In this document: in pieces, positions 52,614 to 53,634 of the stretch
Layout of the letters: each line of letters begins with the position of its first letter
How positions within the stretch are numbered: position 1 is the stretch's first letter
Assembly: GCF_003236295.1 (NCBI RefSeq)
Contig: NZ_POTW01000039.1
Coordinates: forward strand, 1-53,634
Length of the DNA stretch: 53,634 nt
Direction: 5' to 3'
Source of the DNA: Jiangella anatolica
Lineage (GTDB): Bacteria > Actinomycetota > Actinomycetes > Jiangellales > Jiangellaceae
Notes under the pieces: model-generated
What the model was told of the DNA's origin: nothing
Databases searched by the model: none
What the model saw: only the letters and a program-made list of their open reading frames with translations
Position numbers and translations under genes: made by a program

Positions 52614-53044
52614 CTCTGCACACCTCTTCCGAGAAAGCCCGGCTTCCGGGGTTTTGTGCCGGGACTTCTGCTCGGAGATTACGGCGATTCGGCCCGGCGT
52701 GACGGTGCACTTCGCGACGTCGCCTGTCCACTTCGCGAAATACCAGGGTTCACCCGATGATGTTGACGTTTCACCTGGTCAGAGGGCATGCGGAGGTCGG
52801 AAAGTCGTCCCCTGCCCGATTGGTCGCGGCGCCGCCACGCTGACCTCAGCAATGCGACTGGGAGTGTTCGCCGGGAACGCGACTCGACGATCGGCTCGTC
52901 GGCTGTCGTGTCGATTTCGCGAAGGCCTGGCGATCATCGACGTGCACGAGGCGGGGACTGTTTTCGTCGCGGCGGCTTGCCGCGGACCAGGTGGTGCGTG
53001 CGGGCGACCCCACCGCGCTTTCGTGATCTCGGTACGGTGGGCCG
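52614..53044. other. Intergenic region with promoter for the XRE regulator
   Basis: 431 bases without a convincing gene. It contains the shared motif at 52705-52740; the rest shows nothing recognisable. An open frame on the plus strand (52654-53064) has no family signature. Confidence 0.4.
52705..52740 (-). promoter_or_regulatory. Shared 18-bp motif, copy 2, with a tandem half
   Basis: TTTCGCGAAGTGGACAGG (minus strand, 52723-52740) matches copy 1 at 17 of 18 positions. A second TCGCGAAGTGCAC (52705-52717) follows with a 21-base period relative to TCGCGAAGTGGAC. It lies 92-127 bases upstream of the start at 52613, consistent with an operator or promoter element. Confidence 0.65.
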
Positions 53045-53422
53045 ATGGCCTGCCGGATCAGTGAGCTCATCCTCCAGTGCCGCGACCCCGAGCGGCTGGC
53101 GCGGTTCTGGTGCGAGGTGCTGGACTTCGTCGAGCTCGACCGCGAGGGCGACGACATCGAGATCGGGCCGCGCGACGGGTTCGGCGGCCCGCAGCCGACG
53201 ATCATCCTCAGCCGCACCGACGAGCCGACACCCGGGCAGCTGCGGCTGCACTTCGACGTCAACGCCACCGACCGCGACCAGGACGCCGAGCTGGAGCGCC
53301 TCTTCGCCGCCGGCGCCGTCGTCGCCGACGTCGGCCAGACCGGCGAGGAGTCGTGGCACGTCCTCGCCGATCCCGAGGGCAACGAGTTCTGCCTGCTGCG
53401 GTCCCGGCTCGACCCGCTCTAG
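53045..53422 (+). CDS. VOC family protein (glyoxalase-like)
   Basis: 125-residue member of the glyoxalase-like group. 'ISELILQCRDPERLARFWCEVLDF' at the N-terminus and 'HVLADPEGNEFCLLRS' at the C-terminus mark it. The first metal-ligand His is replaced (ELILQC), so it may bind a ligand rather than catalyse. ATG at 53045 is the natural start. Not linked to the tryptophan cluster by spacing. Confidence 0.85.
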   Translation: MACRISELILQCRDPERLARFWCEVLDFVELDREGDDIEIGPRDGFGGPQPTIILSRTDEPTPGQLRLHFDVNATDRDQDAELERLFAAGAVVADVGQTGEESWHVLADPEGNEFCLLRSRLDPL

Positions 53423-53468
53423 GTGTACCCGGCCAGGACGTTGGTAGCGGCGAGCCTGGTTGAACGAA

Positions 53469-53526
53469 CGAGAACCTCCGAATGGGATGTGGCTTGTCGA
53501 AGGCCCACTCCACCCGGAGGTTCTCG
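53469..53526. repeat. Inverted repeat before the transposase start
   Basis: CGAGAACCTCCG (53469-53480) and CGGAGGTTCTCG (53515-53526) are perfectly complementary and flank 34 bases that are partly complementary too. The right arm carries the GGAGG ribosome site and reaches the GTG start. Probably part of an IS481-type element's left end, possibly limiting read-through expression. Confidence 0.5.
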
Positions 53527-53634
53527 TGTCCCACGGTAGTGCCCGGCTGACCGTGCATGGTCGCCGCCTGATCGTTCAACGCCACCGGGCCGGCTGGCCC
53601 CAGGCCCACATCGCCGCTGCGATGGGAGTCTCCC
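53526..53634 (+). mobile_element. IS481-family transposase, 5' part (runs off window)
   Basis: The N-terminus 'VSHGSARLTVHGRRLIVQRH' and 'AGWPQAHIAAAMGVS' matches the HTH start of IS481-type transposases. A GGAGG site lies six bases before the GTG at 53526. Truncated only by the window edge; completeness cannot be judged. Confidence 0.75.

Noticed and set aside
52654-53064. 136-residue open frame on the plus strand
   Set aside because: It runs through the shared operator region and into the start of the VOC gene, with no motif or ribosome site.

Overview
The window is very GC-rich and looks like the chromosome of a filamentous or soil actinomycete. Third codon positions are almost always G/C and GTG starts are common. 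The gene content fits: a SARP/AfsR-type regulator, a DrrAB-type exporter, an F420-type oxidoreductase and a stand-alone LigD polymerase domain. No rRNA, tRNA or CRISPR array was seen. I cannot name the species from sequence alone.

Region 1 (about 0.1-18.96 kb) reads as host-like chromosome. It holds a three-gene operon of related membrane proteins, a DrrAB-type ABC exporter facing a large SARP-NB-ARC-TPR regulator, and an Rpn-type nuclease. Next come a TetR-MFS-serine hydrolase operon with a perfect palindrome at the tetR start, and an M3 metallopeptidase. The region ends with a sugar-lactone type operon (amidohydrolase, ThuA, Gfo/Idh) divergent from an aldose 1-epimerase, then a LigD polymerase domain and a cold-shock protein.

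Region 2 (about 19.0-45.8 kb) has visibly softer codon bias, broken genes and transposase debris, and looks like an acquired and partly decaying island. Its first part is a glycoside catabolic locus: AraC regulator, GH78 alpha-L-rhamnosidase, a complete Opp/Dpp-type importer with a permease-ATPase fusion, zinc alcohol dehydrogenase, three Gfo/Idh/MocA oxidoreductases, a TIM-barrel isomerase, a VOC protein and a frameshifted FAD oxidoreductase. Its second part has an amidase, two related GT1 glycosyltransferases, an LLM (F420-type) oxidoreductase, RmlA and a 14-TM exporter, resembling a small glycosylation/export module.

Region 3 (about 45.8-52.74 kb) returns to host-like composition and is the most unusual part. 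A cobalamin-binding radical SAM protein resembling tryptophan 2-C-methyltransferase (TsrM) sits beside a tryptophanase. They are surrounded by two XRE-type and two AraC-type regulators. Each regulator pair has one full-length member and one half: an HTH-only XRE and a sensor-only AraC. A near-identical 18-bp motif lies upstream of both XRE genes, and a 20-bp-spaced direct repeat lies between the tryptophanase and AraC genes. I infer a dedicated, tightly regulated methyl-tryptophan or methyl-indole system.

The right edge has a VOC protein and the start of an IS481-type transposase that runs off the window.
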